In this document: positions 16,065 through 23,210 of the stretch, piece by piece | Layout: every line of letters begins with the position of its first letter | Position numbering within the stretch: the first letter of the stretch is position 1 | Assembly (NCBI GenBank): GCA_964634465.1 | Contig: CAZWLY010000012.1 | Span: 1 to 64,000, forward strand | Length of the DNA: 64,000 bases | Direction: 5' to 3' | From: CAZWLY01 sp964634465 | GTDB lineage: Bacteria > Desulfobacterota > Desulfarculia > G963662305 | Notes under the pieces: model-generated | What the model saw: only the letters and a program-made list of their open reading frames with translations | The model's database searches: none | Told to the model about the DNA's origin: nothing | Made by a program: the position numbers and the translations under genes

Positions 16065-18422
16065 TCAAAAACTCCGGTGCTCCGTCCGGGCGATGATCTC
16101 GTCCTGGAGGGTCTTGGTGAGATCGCAAAAGTAATCGGAGTAGCCGGCCACCCGGACGATGAGGTCGCGGTAGGCCTCGGGCTCGGCCTGGGCCCGCCTC
16201 AGGGTGTCGGCCCTGATGACGTTGAACTGGATGTGGTGGCCGTCCAGCTTGAAATAGGTCCTGATCAGGCTGGCCAGGTTGTCGATGCCCTCCTCTCCCT
16301 CCAAAAGCTGGGGGGTGAACTTCTGGTTCAGGAGGGTGCCGCCGGTTCGGGCGTGGTCCATCTTGGCCGCCGATTTCAAAACCGCCGTCGGCCCCTTGCG
16401 GTCGGCCCCCTGGACCGGCGAGATGCCCTCGGACAGAGGCTGCCCGGCCCGCCGGCCGTCGGGGGTGGCCCCGGTGACCGAGCCGAAGTAGACGTGGCAG
16501 GTGGTCGGGAGGAGATTGATCCGGTAGGTCCCGCCGCGCACGGTCGGCCGGCCGTTGACCGACTCGTAGAAGGCCTCGAAGACGTCGAGCATGATCTCGT
16601 CGGCCCGATCGTCGTCGTTGCCGTAGCGGGGCGTTTTGTTGAGCAAGAGCTGGCGAATCTTCTCCCGGCCCTCGAAGTCGGCCGCCAGCGCCGCCATCAA
16701 CTCGAACATTTTCAGCCCGCCGCCGTTGAAGACGTGATGTTTGAGGGCGCTCAGGGAGTCGGTCAGGGTGCCCAGGCCGACGCCCTGGATGTAGTTGGTG
16801 TTGTAGCGGGCCCCGCCGGCGTTGTAATCGAGTCTCTTGGCAATGCAGTCGTCGATCAGAAGCGACAGGAAGGGGGTCGGCATGTGCCTGGCGAAGAGGG
16901 CCTCGATGGTGTTGTTGCCGGCGATCTTGATGTCGATGAAGTGCTCGAGCTGGGCCCGGTAGGCCGCCCACAACTGGTCGTAGCCGGCGAAATCGGCCGG
17001 ATCGCCGGTCTCGAGGCCGATGAGCCGGCCGGTTCGCGGGTCGCGGCCGTTATTGAGGGTGATCTCCAGAATCTTGGGCAGGTTGAGGTAGCCGGTCAGG
17101 ACGTAGGCCTCCTTGCCGAAGGCGCCGGTCTCGACGCAGCCGCTGGTTCCGCCCGCCCGGGCGTCCTCGATGGCCTTGCCCTGGCGGAGCAGTTCCTCGA
17201 CGACCATGTCGGCGTTGAAGACGGACGGCTGGCCCCAACCCTGGCGGATGATTCGGCAGGCCCGCTTCAGGAAGCGATCGGGGTTCTTGCGGGAGAGCTG
17301 GATGTTGGACGAGGGCTGCAAGAGCCGCATCTCGTCGATGACGTCCAGGAGGAGGTAACTGACCTCGTTGACCCCGTCGGAGCCGTCGGGTTTGAGACCG
17401 CCGACGTTGATGTTGGCGAAGTCGGTGTAGGTGCCCGACTCGGCGGCGGTGACGCCGACCTTGGGCGGGGCCGGCTGGTTGTTGAACTTGATCCAGAAGC
17501 ACTGGAGCAGCTCCCTGGCGAACTCGGGCGTCAGCTTGCCCTCGGCCAACCCGGCCTCGTAGAAGGGCAACAGGTGCTGGTCCAGCCGGCCGGGGTTGAA
17601 GGCGTCCCAGGGGTTGAGCTCGGTGATGACGCCCAAGTGCACGAACCAGTAATATTGCAACGCCTCCCAGAAGTCGCGGGGGGCGTGGGCCGGCACGCGG
17701 CGGCAGACGGCGGCGATCCGCTCCAGTTCGGCCCGGCGGGTCGGGTCGGTCTCCGCCTCAGCCAGCCGCTCGGCCTCGTCGGCGTGGCGATGGGCGAAGG
17801 CGATGAGCGCCTCGGCGCAGATTCTCATCGCTTTCAACTGCTCCCGCTTGTCGTAGGCGTGAGGGTCGTTGTAGACATCCAGCTCGGCGAGCCGCCGGTC
17901 GATGTCGGCGATGAAGTCCAGGAAGCCCTTTCTGTATATCTTGTCGTCGAGGACGGTGTGGCCGGGGGCCCGCTGCTCCATGAATTCGGTGAAGATGCCG
18001 TGCTCGTAGGCCGCCTTCCACTCCTCGGACATCTCGGCGAAGATCTTCTCCCGCATCGTGCGGCCGGACCAGTAGGGGATGATCTCCTCCGCAAAGGCCC
18101 GGCGGGTCTCCTCATCGACGATGAAGGGAATCTTCTCCCGGCTGTTCAACACCTCCAGGTCTTCCAGGCTGTGGCAGCACAGCTCGGGGCAGGTCGGCGT
18201 GGCCTTGGGGGCCGGCCCCCTCTCGCCGACGATCAATTCGCCGTCCAAGATGACGATGGTCTTGTTCTCGTGGAGGTATTTGAAGGCCAGGGCCCGCCGC
18301 ATCGGGGCCGAGAGCAAACCGGCCTCCTTGTAGAACCTCGTCATCAGCAGGGCCCGTTCGGCCGAGATGGACGGTTTGGCTTCCAGACTCTGTTGGCGAA
18401 GGCGGGCGACTCGTTCGGTCAT
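16065..18422 (-). CDS. Glycyl-radical enzyme (pyruvate-formate-lyase/dehydratase superfamily, HypD-like)
   Basis: The 785-aa enzyme has the radical-bearing C-terminal motif RVAGYSDYF (glycyl radical at Gly760) and the active-site Cys-x-Glu motif SGCVETG about 325 residues earlier. A GCVE signature excludes pyruvate formate-lyase (which uses Cys-Cys) and fits the dehydratase/lyase branch: hydroxyproline dehydratase, choline lyase, isethionate lyase, glycerol or propanediol dehydratase. Surrounding residues (NQPAPPKVGVTA, QPSSN, GAFGKEAY) look most like the trans-4-hydroxyproline dehydratase group to me, from memory only. It is oxygen-sensitive and requires the activase encoded next. The ATG has an AGGTG site. 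Confidence 0.9.
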   Translation of the reverse strand: MTERVARLRQQSLEAKPSISAERALLMTRFYKEAGLLSAPMRRALAFKYLHENKTIVILDGELIVGERGPAPKATPTCPELCCHSLEDLEVLNSREKIPFIVDEETRRAFAEEIIPYWSGRTMREKIFAEMSEEWKAAYEHGIFTEFMEQRAPGHTVLDDKIYRKGFLDFIADIDRRLAELDVYNDPHAYDKREQLKAMRICAEALIAFAHRHADEAERLAEAETDPTRRAELERIAAVCRRVPAHAPRDFWEALQYYWFVHLGVITELNPWDAFNPGRLDQHLLPFYEAGLAEGKLTPEFARELLQCFWIKFNNQPAPPKVGVTAAESGTYTDFANINVGGLKPDGSDGVNEVSYLLLDVIDEMRLLQPSSNIQLSRKNPDRFLKRACRIIRQGWGQPSVFNADMVVEELLRQGKAIEDARAGGTSGCVETGAFGKEAYVLTGYLNLPKILEITLNNGRDPRTGRLIGLETGDPADFAGYDQLWAAYRAQLEHFIDIKIAGNNTIEALFARHMPTPFLSLLIDDCIAKRLDYNAGGARYNTNYIQGVGLGTLTDSLSALKHHVFNGGGLKMFELMAALAADFEGREKIRQLLLNKTPRYGNDDDRADEIMLDVFEAFYESVNGRPTVRGGTYRINLLPTTCHVYFGSVTGATPDGRRAGQPLSEGISPVQGADRKGPTAVLKSAAKMDHARTGGTLLNQKFTPQLLEGEEGIDNLASLIRTYFKLDGHHIQFNVIRADTLRRAQAEPEAYRDLIVRVAGYSDYFCDLTKTLQDEIIARTEHRSF

Positions 18423-18590
18423 CTCGTATCACCTCATGATTGAATGGGATGGGATAGTGTCGCCAGTGCCGGGTCTCACCGATCACCCCCTGCTGCGGCC
18501 GTATCTTTCGGGCTGGCCGGCTCGACTGCTCCCTCAGATGTAAGAGCCGGCCCGACCGTTCAGGGTTGTTTCCGAGACGCGACACCGACA

Positions 18591-19496
18591 CTAGACGTAC
18601 ACCGTCACGCCCAGGCGCTTCAGCCTGGCTGCGATATTCTCCAGCTCTCGAACCTCCGGCGTTCGAGCCTGAAAGGGCTCGCCGGGCCGGCCCAGGAGGC
18701 GGTATTTGTCGCGACCGGTATCGTGATAGGGCAGCAGCTTGATCTCGTTTACCCCCGGCAGCCCGGCCACGAAGAGGCCCAATCGGTCGAGGTTGTCCTC
18801 GTCGTCGTTGACGCCGGGGATGACCGGCACCCGAACCAGGACCCTTTCCCCGGCCAGGGCCAGTCGGCGGAGGTTGTCCAGGATCGGCCGGTTGGAGGCG
18901 CCGGTGTAGCGGCGGTGGCGGGAATCGTCCATCAGCTTGAGATCGTAGAGGAACAGGTCCACCTCGCTCCTGATCCTGTCGAAGACCTCCCAGGGCGCCG
19001 CGCCCGAGGTGTCAACCGCGGTGGGGACCTCTTCGACCCGGCAGGCGGCGAGCAGCTCGGCCAGAAACTCCGGCTGGGCCAGGGGCTCGCCGCCGGAGAA
19101 AGTCACCCCGCCGCCCGATTCCTCGTAGAAGGCCCGATCCTTGATGATCTCGGCCATGACCCCGGCCACGCTCATGGTCTCGCCGACGGCCTCCCGGGCC
19201 TCGGCCGGGCAAACCTCGGCGCAGACTCCGCAACCGAGGCAGTCCTCGCTCCGGGTGACCAGACCCTCCGGGCCGGGGACGATGGCCGCCTGGGGGCAGG
19301 CTTCGACGCACTCACCGCAACCAAGACAGCGTTCCGGTCGAAAGATCACCTCCCGGCCGAGGGTCTGGCTCTCCGGGTTGTGGCACCAGGCGCACTCAAG
19401 GGGGCAGCCCTTCAGAAAGACGGTCGTCCTCAGCCCCGGCCCGTCCTGGGTGGAGTAACGCATGATATTGAAGACGACGCCGCCAGGCTCGGACAT
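18591..19496 (-). CDS. Glycyl-radical-enzyme activating protein (radical SAM)
   Basis: The 301-aa protein uses SAM and a [4Fe-4S] cluster to abstract hydrogen from the partner glycine. The radical SAM motif is CPLECAWC (near residues 31-38). Two auxiliary ferredoxin clusters are inserted (CLGCGECVEACP and CLGCGVCAEVCP, near 57-110), as in activases of GCVE-type enzymes but not of PFL. FSGGEPL is the SAM-binding GGE motif. It lies between the regulator and the enzyme on the same strand. The 168-bp gap before the enzyme suggests differential expression. Confidence 0.95.
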   Translation of the reverse strand: MSEPGGVVFNIMRYSTQDGPGLRTTVFLKGCPLECAWCHNPESQTLGREVIFRPERCLGCGECVEACPQAAIVPGPEGLVTRSEDCLGCGVCAEVCPAEAREAVGETMSVAGVMAEIIKDRAFYEESGGGVTFSGGEPLAQPEFLAELLAACRVEEVPTAVDTSGAAPWEVFDRIRSEVDLFLYDLKLMDDSRHRRYTGASNRPILDNLRRLALAGERVLVRVPVIPGVNDDEDNLDRLGLFVAGLPGVNEIKLLPYHDTGRDKYRLLGRPGEPFQARTPEVRELENIAARLKRLGVTVYV

Positions 19497-19517
19497 CGAC
19501 CCGATCTCTCCGTAAAT

Positions 19518-20258
19518 CTACTCTTCGATCCCGCTCGGATCGTCCTCGTTCCAGCGGGCCGCCATCTCCCGGTTGAAGCGGCGGATGTGCGAGCGCATCA
19601 ACCGGCCGGCCGCGGCCGCGTCGCCCCGCTTCAAGGCGTCGATCATCTCCCTCCAGTCGTCCAGGTTGCGGGTCAACACCTGATCGGTCTTCGGCAGAAA
19701 GCGGCGGAAGTAGACGCCGATGTTTTCGTGAACGGTGATCACGTTCAGCTCGTAGAGCGGGTTGCCCGACATCTTGACCAGGGTCTGGTGCATGGCCGCC
19801 TCCAGGGCGTGGAACTGCTCCCAGCGGAACGGGCCCGCCTCGGCCAATCGCTTCAACTGGGACAGCATCTCCTCCAGGCCGGCCAGGTCATCCGGACCGG
19901 CCCGTTCGGCGGCCAGCTCGGCGGCGCAGCCCTCCAGTCCCTCGCGGAAGTCGGCCAGGTGTTCCAGGGGTATCCGCCTGGTCCGGATCAACAGGGCCAA
20001 GCCCTCCTTGATCGGGTCGGGGGTGACCTCTTTGACGAACACCCCGCCCCCGGCGCCGGACTTGGCCGTCAACAGCCCCTTTTGTCTCAAAACCCGGAAG
20101 GCCTCCCTGAGCGTCCCCCGGCTGGCCCCGAACGCCTCCTGGAGCTCATCGGACGGCGGCAGCTTGTCACCGGGTTTCAAATCGCCCTTGACGATGGCCG
20201 CCTCGATCTGATCGACCACGCTATCGACCAAAAGACTCTGACTGGCCTTGGTGAACAT
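19518..20258 (-). CDS. FadR-subfamily GntR transcriptional regulator
   Basis: The 246-aa protein has an N-terminal GntR winged helix (LKPGDKLPPSDELQEAFGASRGTLREAFRVLRQKGLL, roughly residues 26-62) and an all-helical C-terminal FCD ligand-binding domain with acidic and His residues that usually hold a metal and a small carboxylate. It is first in the GRE-activase-regulator cluster, so it probably controls it in response to the GRE substrate or product. The AGGAGG ribosome site is strong, and a four-half-site operator overlies its promoter. Confidence 0.92.
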   Translation of the reverse strand: MFTKASQSLLVDSVVDQIEAAIVKGDLKPGDKLPPSDELQEAFGASRGTLREAFRVLRQKGLLTAKSGAGGGVFVKEVTPDPIKEGLALLIRTRRIPLEHLADFREGLEGCAAELAAERAGPDDLAGLEEMLSQLKRLAEAGPFRWEQFHALEAAMHQTLVKMSGNPLYELNVITVHENIGVYFRRFLPKTDQVLTRNLDDWREMIDALKRGDAAAAGRLMRSHIRRFNREMAARWNEDDPSGIEE

Positions 20259-20274
20259 CGTCCCGGCGCCTCCT

Positions 20275-20307
20275 AATCAGTATATCAGTATAACTGATAT
20301 ACTGATT
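20275..20307. promoter_or_regulatory. Four-half-site operator and promoter region of the FadR-type regulator
   Basis: AATCAGTATATCAGT (20275-20289) and ACTGATATACTGATT (20293-20307) are perfect 15-bp inverted repeats with a 3-bp spacer. Each arm itself holds two ATCAGT units, giving four half-sites. A TTGACA -35 box lies at 20317-20322 on the minus strand, placing the -10 region (TATATC/TATCAG) inside the operator. Confidence 0.8.
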
Positions 20308-20322
20308 ACCGGCCCGTGTCAA

Positions 20323-20554
20323 CATCTATAGCTTGCGCCGGGCGAATCGACCGCCGGCGTTGAGGTGGGGGACAGAAACCTCGCTGAAAGGGTGATGGGA
20401 AGGCAAAGGAAGGAGGCTTGGAAAAGCCTTGGGCGGGCCGAGGAGGAAGCCGGTCCGGCGGATCCGGATCAGGAGCCCCCGGCCATCGTCACTGGCGCGG
20501 CTGGCTTCGAGCGATCACGGAAGCGAACCGTCCACACCCGGCCCGCCTTTTTTC
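20323..20554. other. Non-coding spacer
   Basis: No gene was supported here. Short open frames lack ribosome sites and have arginine/proline-rich shadow composition. The purine-rich stretch near 20385-20430 does not match a riboswitch core that I recognise. Confidence 0.4.
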
Positions 20555-20555
20555 A

Positions 20556-20588
20556 AGACAAAAAAGGGACCGCCGGCCAGCGGCGATC
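20556..20588 (-). terminator. Terminator of the TPR-protein gene
   Basis: On the minus strand GATCGCCG pairs with CGGCGGTC (one G-U) around a 5-nt loop and is followed by CCTTTTTTG. It begins about 28 bp past the stop codon. Confidence 0.75.
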
Positions 20589-20615
20589 CCCAAGTGAAAG
20601 CGACCCGCCTGGATT

Positions 20616-21374
20616 CTAGTCCCGCTTCTGCTGCAACTTGGCCATCAACTCCTGGGCGTCCTTCTTCCACAGGTCGCAGACCACGATCTGGTAGGGCTGG
20701 CATTGGCCTTCGAGGGCCTTGTTCAAAAGCTCCTCGGCCTGGTCGTATTCGCCCTCGTCCATCAGCACTTCGGCCAGGTAGACGTAGGTCAGCCAGCGTT
20801 TGGGGCCGTATTTGAGGGCCGTTTTGAGATTCTCGATGGCCTTGTCGTTGTCTCCGCCGAAGAAGCCCGGCACCTTGAAGTAGAGCCGGCCGACGACCAT
20901 GTAGGCGCCGCCGTCCTCGAAACCGGGGTCGCGCTTGATGACCTCGGCCATGGTCTTCTTGATGGGCTCCACCAGGGACAGGCTCTTCAAGATGCCCTTG
21001 TTCTGGCCGTAGAGACCGTAGAGGACCCCCAGCCAGTAGTGGCCGGGTACGCAGTCGGGATCGAGCTCGACGGCCTTCTTGGCCGCCTCGATGCCCTCCT
21101 CCAAAACCGGCAACTGGTCGTCCTTCTCCGTCCGCTCGGTGACGAAATAGAGCGCCCGGGCCAGCTTCCAGGCCGCTTCGGCGCTCTTCGGATTGGCCGC
21201 CGCGGCCGCCCGGTAGACCTCGACCGCCTCCTTGGCCGCGGCCTGGTCGGCCCGCTGGGCGTAGAGTTCATCGGCCTTCTTGAGCAACGCCTGGTAGTCG
21301 GCCGCCTGGCCGACGCCGAGCCAGGCCAAAAACAAAATGACAGTCGCCGCCACCGAAACCAACCTCTTGGTCAT
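20616..21374 (-). CDS. Secreted tetratricopeptide-repeat protein
   Basis: The 252-aa protein has an N-terminal signal peptide (MTKRLVSVAATVILFLAWLG...AA) with likely cleavage after GQA. The mature part is helical TPR-like repeats (AKEAVEVYRAAAAANPKSAEAAWKLARALY; AKKAVELDPDCVPGHYWLG; AIENLKTALKYGP; AEELLNKALEG). It is probably a periplasmic scaffold, function unknown. The ATG at 21374 has a GAGGAG site; the frame is open further upstream without homology. It has its own terminator, so it is probably monocistronic. Confidence 0.88.
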   Translation of the reverse strand: MTKRLVSVAATVILFLAWLGVGQAADYQALLKKADELYAQRADQAAAKEAVEVYRAAAAANPKSAEAAWKLARALYFVTERTEKDDQLPVLEEGIEAAKKAVELDPDCVPGHYWLGVLYGLYGQNKGILKSLSLVEPIKKTMAEVIKRDPGFEDGGAYMVVGRLYFKVPGFFGGDNDKAIENLKTALKYGPKRWLTYVYLAEVLMDEGEYDQAEELLNKALEGQCQPYQIVVCDLWKKDAQELMAKLQQKRD

Positions 21375-21570
21375 ACCAGTCTCCTCTTCACCCGAACGGT
21401 TGGGGATGGAAGGTGAACGCCTCGATTCAAATCGACCCAACCCGCCCTTGATCCTACAAGAATGAACCGGGCTCAGCAAGAGCCGATGAATGAACCGCCC
21501 GGCCCCGCCCCGGATCATCGACTCCAGCGCCGCGTCCCGGAAATAAGTTCCAAATATTGGGAGGGCGTGG

Positions 21571-21632
21571 GGCGGGTCGCTCTTCTTTGCCGCAAACTTC
21601 GGGACATGCCCCGGTGGGGGTCAAAGTTCATC
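21571..21632 (+). repeat. Intergenic repeat, partial copy C
   Basis: It shares the 3' part of the family: TCGCTCTTCTTTGCCGCAAACTTCGGG then ATGCCCC-GGTGGGGGTCAAAGTTCA, aligned with copies A and B. The 5' arm is eroded. The remainder of the spacer (21375-21658) shows no gene. Confidence 0.5.
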
Positions 21633-21658
21633 CGATCGTCTCCGAGTCGCGGCGATAA

Positions 21659-22018
21659 CTAGAGCCATTCCGGCTCGTGGGTCCGTTCGTCCTCGGCGTC
21701 GCCGGTGTTGACCGTATCGGCCGGCTCGATGAGCAGGACGTGGGCCTCGGCGGGTGCGACCGGCATGTGTTCGACCCCCCGGGGGACGATCACGAACTCG
21801 CCGGGCTCCAGCCAGACCTCGTCCCCGGGAAAGAGGATGCCCAGCCGACCCTTGACCACGAGGAACATCTCGTCCTGGTCGTCGTGCCGGTGCCAGACGA
21901 ACTCGCCCTTGACCTTGACCAGTTTGACCAGGTGGTCGTTTAACTGTCCGACGATGCGATGTCTCCAGTAGTCGTCGAACAACTCGAACTTTTCAACGGG
22001 GTTGATCTTTTCGGGCAT
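21659..22018 (-). CDS. Single-domain cupin protein
   Basis: This 119-aa beta-barrel protein has cupin motif 1 as WHRHDDQDEMFLVVKG (His-x-His...Glu) and motif 2 around PRGVEHMP, so a divalent metal site is intact. Such small cupins act as isomerases, dioxygenases or ligand sensors; nothing here selects among them. Two adjacent ATGs are possible; the second is preferred because GGAGG then has a 4-nt spacer. It stands alone between the repeat copy C and the Rnf operon terminator. Confidence 0.88.
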   Translation of the reverse strand: MPEKINPVEKFELFDDYWRHRIVGQLNDHLVKLVKVKGEFVWHRHDDQDEMFLVVKGRLGILFPGDEVWLEPGEFVIVPRGVEHMPVAPAEAHVLLIEPADTVNTGDAEDERTHEPEWL

Positions 22019-22125
22019 CATCCCTCCTTCGCTGCGGCCTATCCGGTTGCGGCCGCCGGAGGCGCGACATTCAAGCCGGCGGATCCAGGGCCTCCCAGGA
22101 GGCGACTCAGCGCCATGTTCGTTCC

Positions 22126-22164
22126 CGAAAACGATCGGGGAGCCCCACCCACGTGGAGCCCCCC
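22126..22164 (-). terminator. Terminator of the rnf-apbE operon
   Basis: On the minus strand GGGGGGCTCCAC pairs with GTGGGGCTCCCC (12 bp, two G-U pairs, 4-nt loop) and TTTT follows 5 nt later. It is about 25 bp past the apbE stop. Confidence 0.65.
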
Positions 22165-22187
22165 GTTTTCTTTGTATGTCTCCCCGG

Positions 22188-23210
22188 TTAGCTCCAGCGG
22201 CCCCTCTTGAGACGCTGGCCGCGCCGGTTGATGATCAACCCCTCGGCCGCCAGGCTGGACAGGAGCCCGACGCCCTGGCTGCTGGGCAGGCAGAAGAGGC
22301 TGGTCGAAAGGGCGTCGGCGGTCAGGCAGTCGGCCGCCTTGACCGTGGCCGAAACCGGTCCGTAGGGCGAAGCCCCGGTGGCCGGGTCGATGATGTGGTG
22401 GTGAAGCTTCTCGGCGTCGTAGTAGACCTCGTAGTTGCCCGAGGTGGCCACGGCCCGATCGGCCAATTCGATGACCGGCCCCCGGCCGCCGGGTCTGGTC
22501 GGGTCGATGATCGCCACCCGCCACGGCCGCCGGCCCTTCTTGCCCAGGGCGACGATGTCGCCGCCGGCGTTGATCAGGCCCTGATCCACGCCGTGGCGCC
22601 TCAAGACGGCCGCGGCGGAATCGACGATGTAACCCTTGGCCAAGCCGTCCAGAGTCAGGGCCATGCCGTCCTTCATCAACCGGATCTCCCGGGCCGAGAC
22701 GCGGACCGCGTCGCCGTCGACCAGCCGGAGCAAAGAGGCCAGCTCGGCCTGGCTGGGCGGCGCGCCTGTCTGGGCGAACGAGTCCCTGACCCGGTCGATC
22801 AGCGGGGCCACGGTGACGTCGAAACCGCCCTTGGTGGCCCGGTGGAAACGGGCCGCGGCCTCGAGCACGCCGACCAGTTCCGGCTCGGGCGAGGCCAGCC
22901 GGCCGGTTCGGGCCAGGTGGGCCAGCGGGCCGCCGGTTTCGTAGCGGCTCAAGATCGCGGTCAGGCGCTCGATCTCGTCGAAGGCGGCCTGGGCGGCCTC
23001 CTCGGTCTTGACGAGGGAATCATCGACGAGGGTGATGGTGACGTAGGTGCCCATCATCAACTCGGAGCGACGGTATATCTTGACGTCGCCGATCAGTCCG
23101 GCGGCCAGCGCGGCCGGCGGCTTGAGGGCCGCCCCGGCCGCCGTCCCGGCCATGGCCAGGGCGGTCAGTCCGCCGAGGCGAATGAACTCGCGGCGAGAAT
23201 AGTTGCTCAT
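22188..23210 (-). CDS. apbE: FAD:protein FMN transferase (ApbE)
   Basis: It attaches FMN from FAD to Thr/Ser in RnfG and RnfD-type proteins. The 340-aa protein starts with a twin-arginine-like signal (SRREFIRLGG plus a hydrophobic stretch), so it acts outside the cytoplasmic membrane. ApbE-family landmarks visible are MGTYVTITLVD, the GLAKGYIVD segment, NAGGDIVALG and ADALSTSLF. The start overlaps the rnfB stop (ATGA) and it is the last gene of the rnf operon, directly explaining maturation of Rnf flavins. Confidence 0.95.
   Translation of the reverse strand: MSNYSRREFIRLGGLTALAMAGTAAGAALKPPAALAAGLIGDVKIYRRSELMMGTYVTITLVDDSLVKTEEAAQAAFDEIERLTAILSRYETGGPLAHLARTGRLASPEPELVGVLEAAARFHRATKGGFDVTVAPLIDRVRDSFAQTGAPPSQAELASLLRLVDGDAVRVSAREIRLMKDGMALTLDGLAKGYIVDSAAAVLRRHGVDQGLINAGGDIVALGKKGRRPWRVAIIDPTRPGGRGPVIELADRAVATSGNYEVYYDAEKLHHHIIDPATGASPYGPVSATVKAADCLTADALSTSLFCLPSSQGVGLLSSLAAEGLIINRRGQRLKRGRWS

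Noticed and set aside
16065..18422. Pyruvate formate-lyase as the name of the glycyl-radical enzyme
   Set aside because: PFL has adjacent cysteines in its active site; here the site is a GCVE type, and the activase carries two additional ferredoxin clusters.
15867..18443. Long plus-strand frame opposite the glycyl-radical enzyme
   Set aside because: The minus strand has clear catalytic motifs; the frame begins inside repeat copy A and lacks homology.
20340..20470. Purine-rich segment that briefly looked like a cobalamin or c-di-GMP riboswitch
   Set aside because: The core motifs are not present in order, and no sense-strand gene follows.
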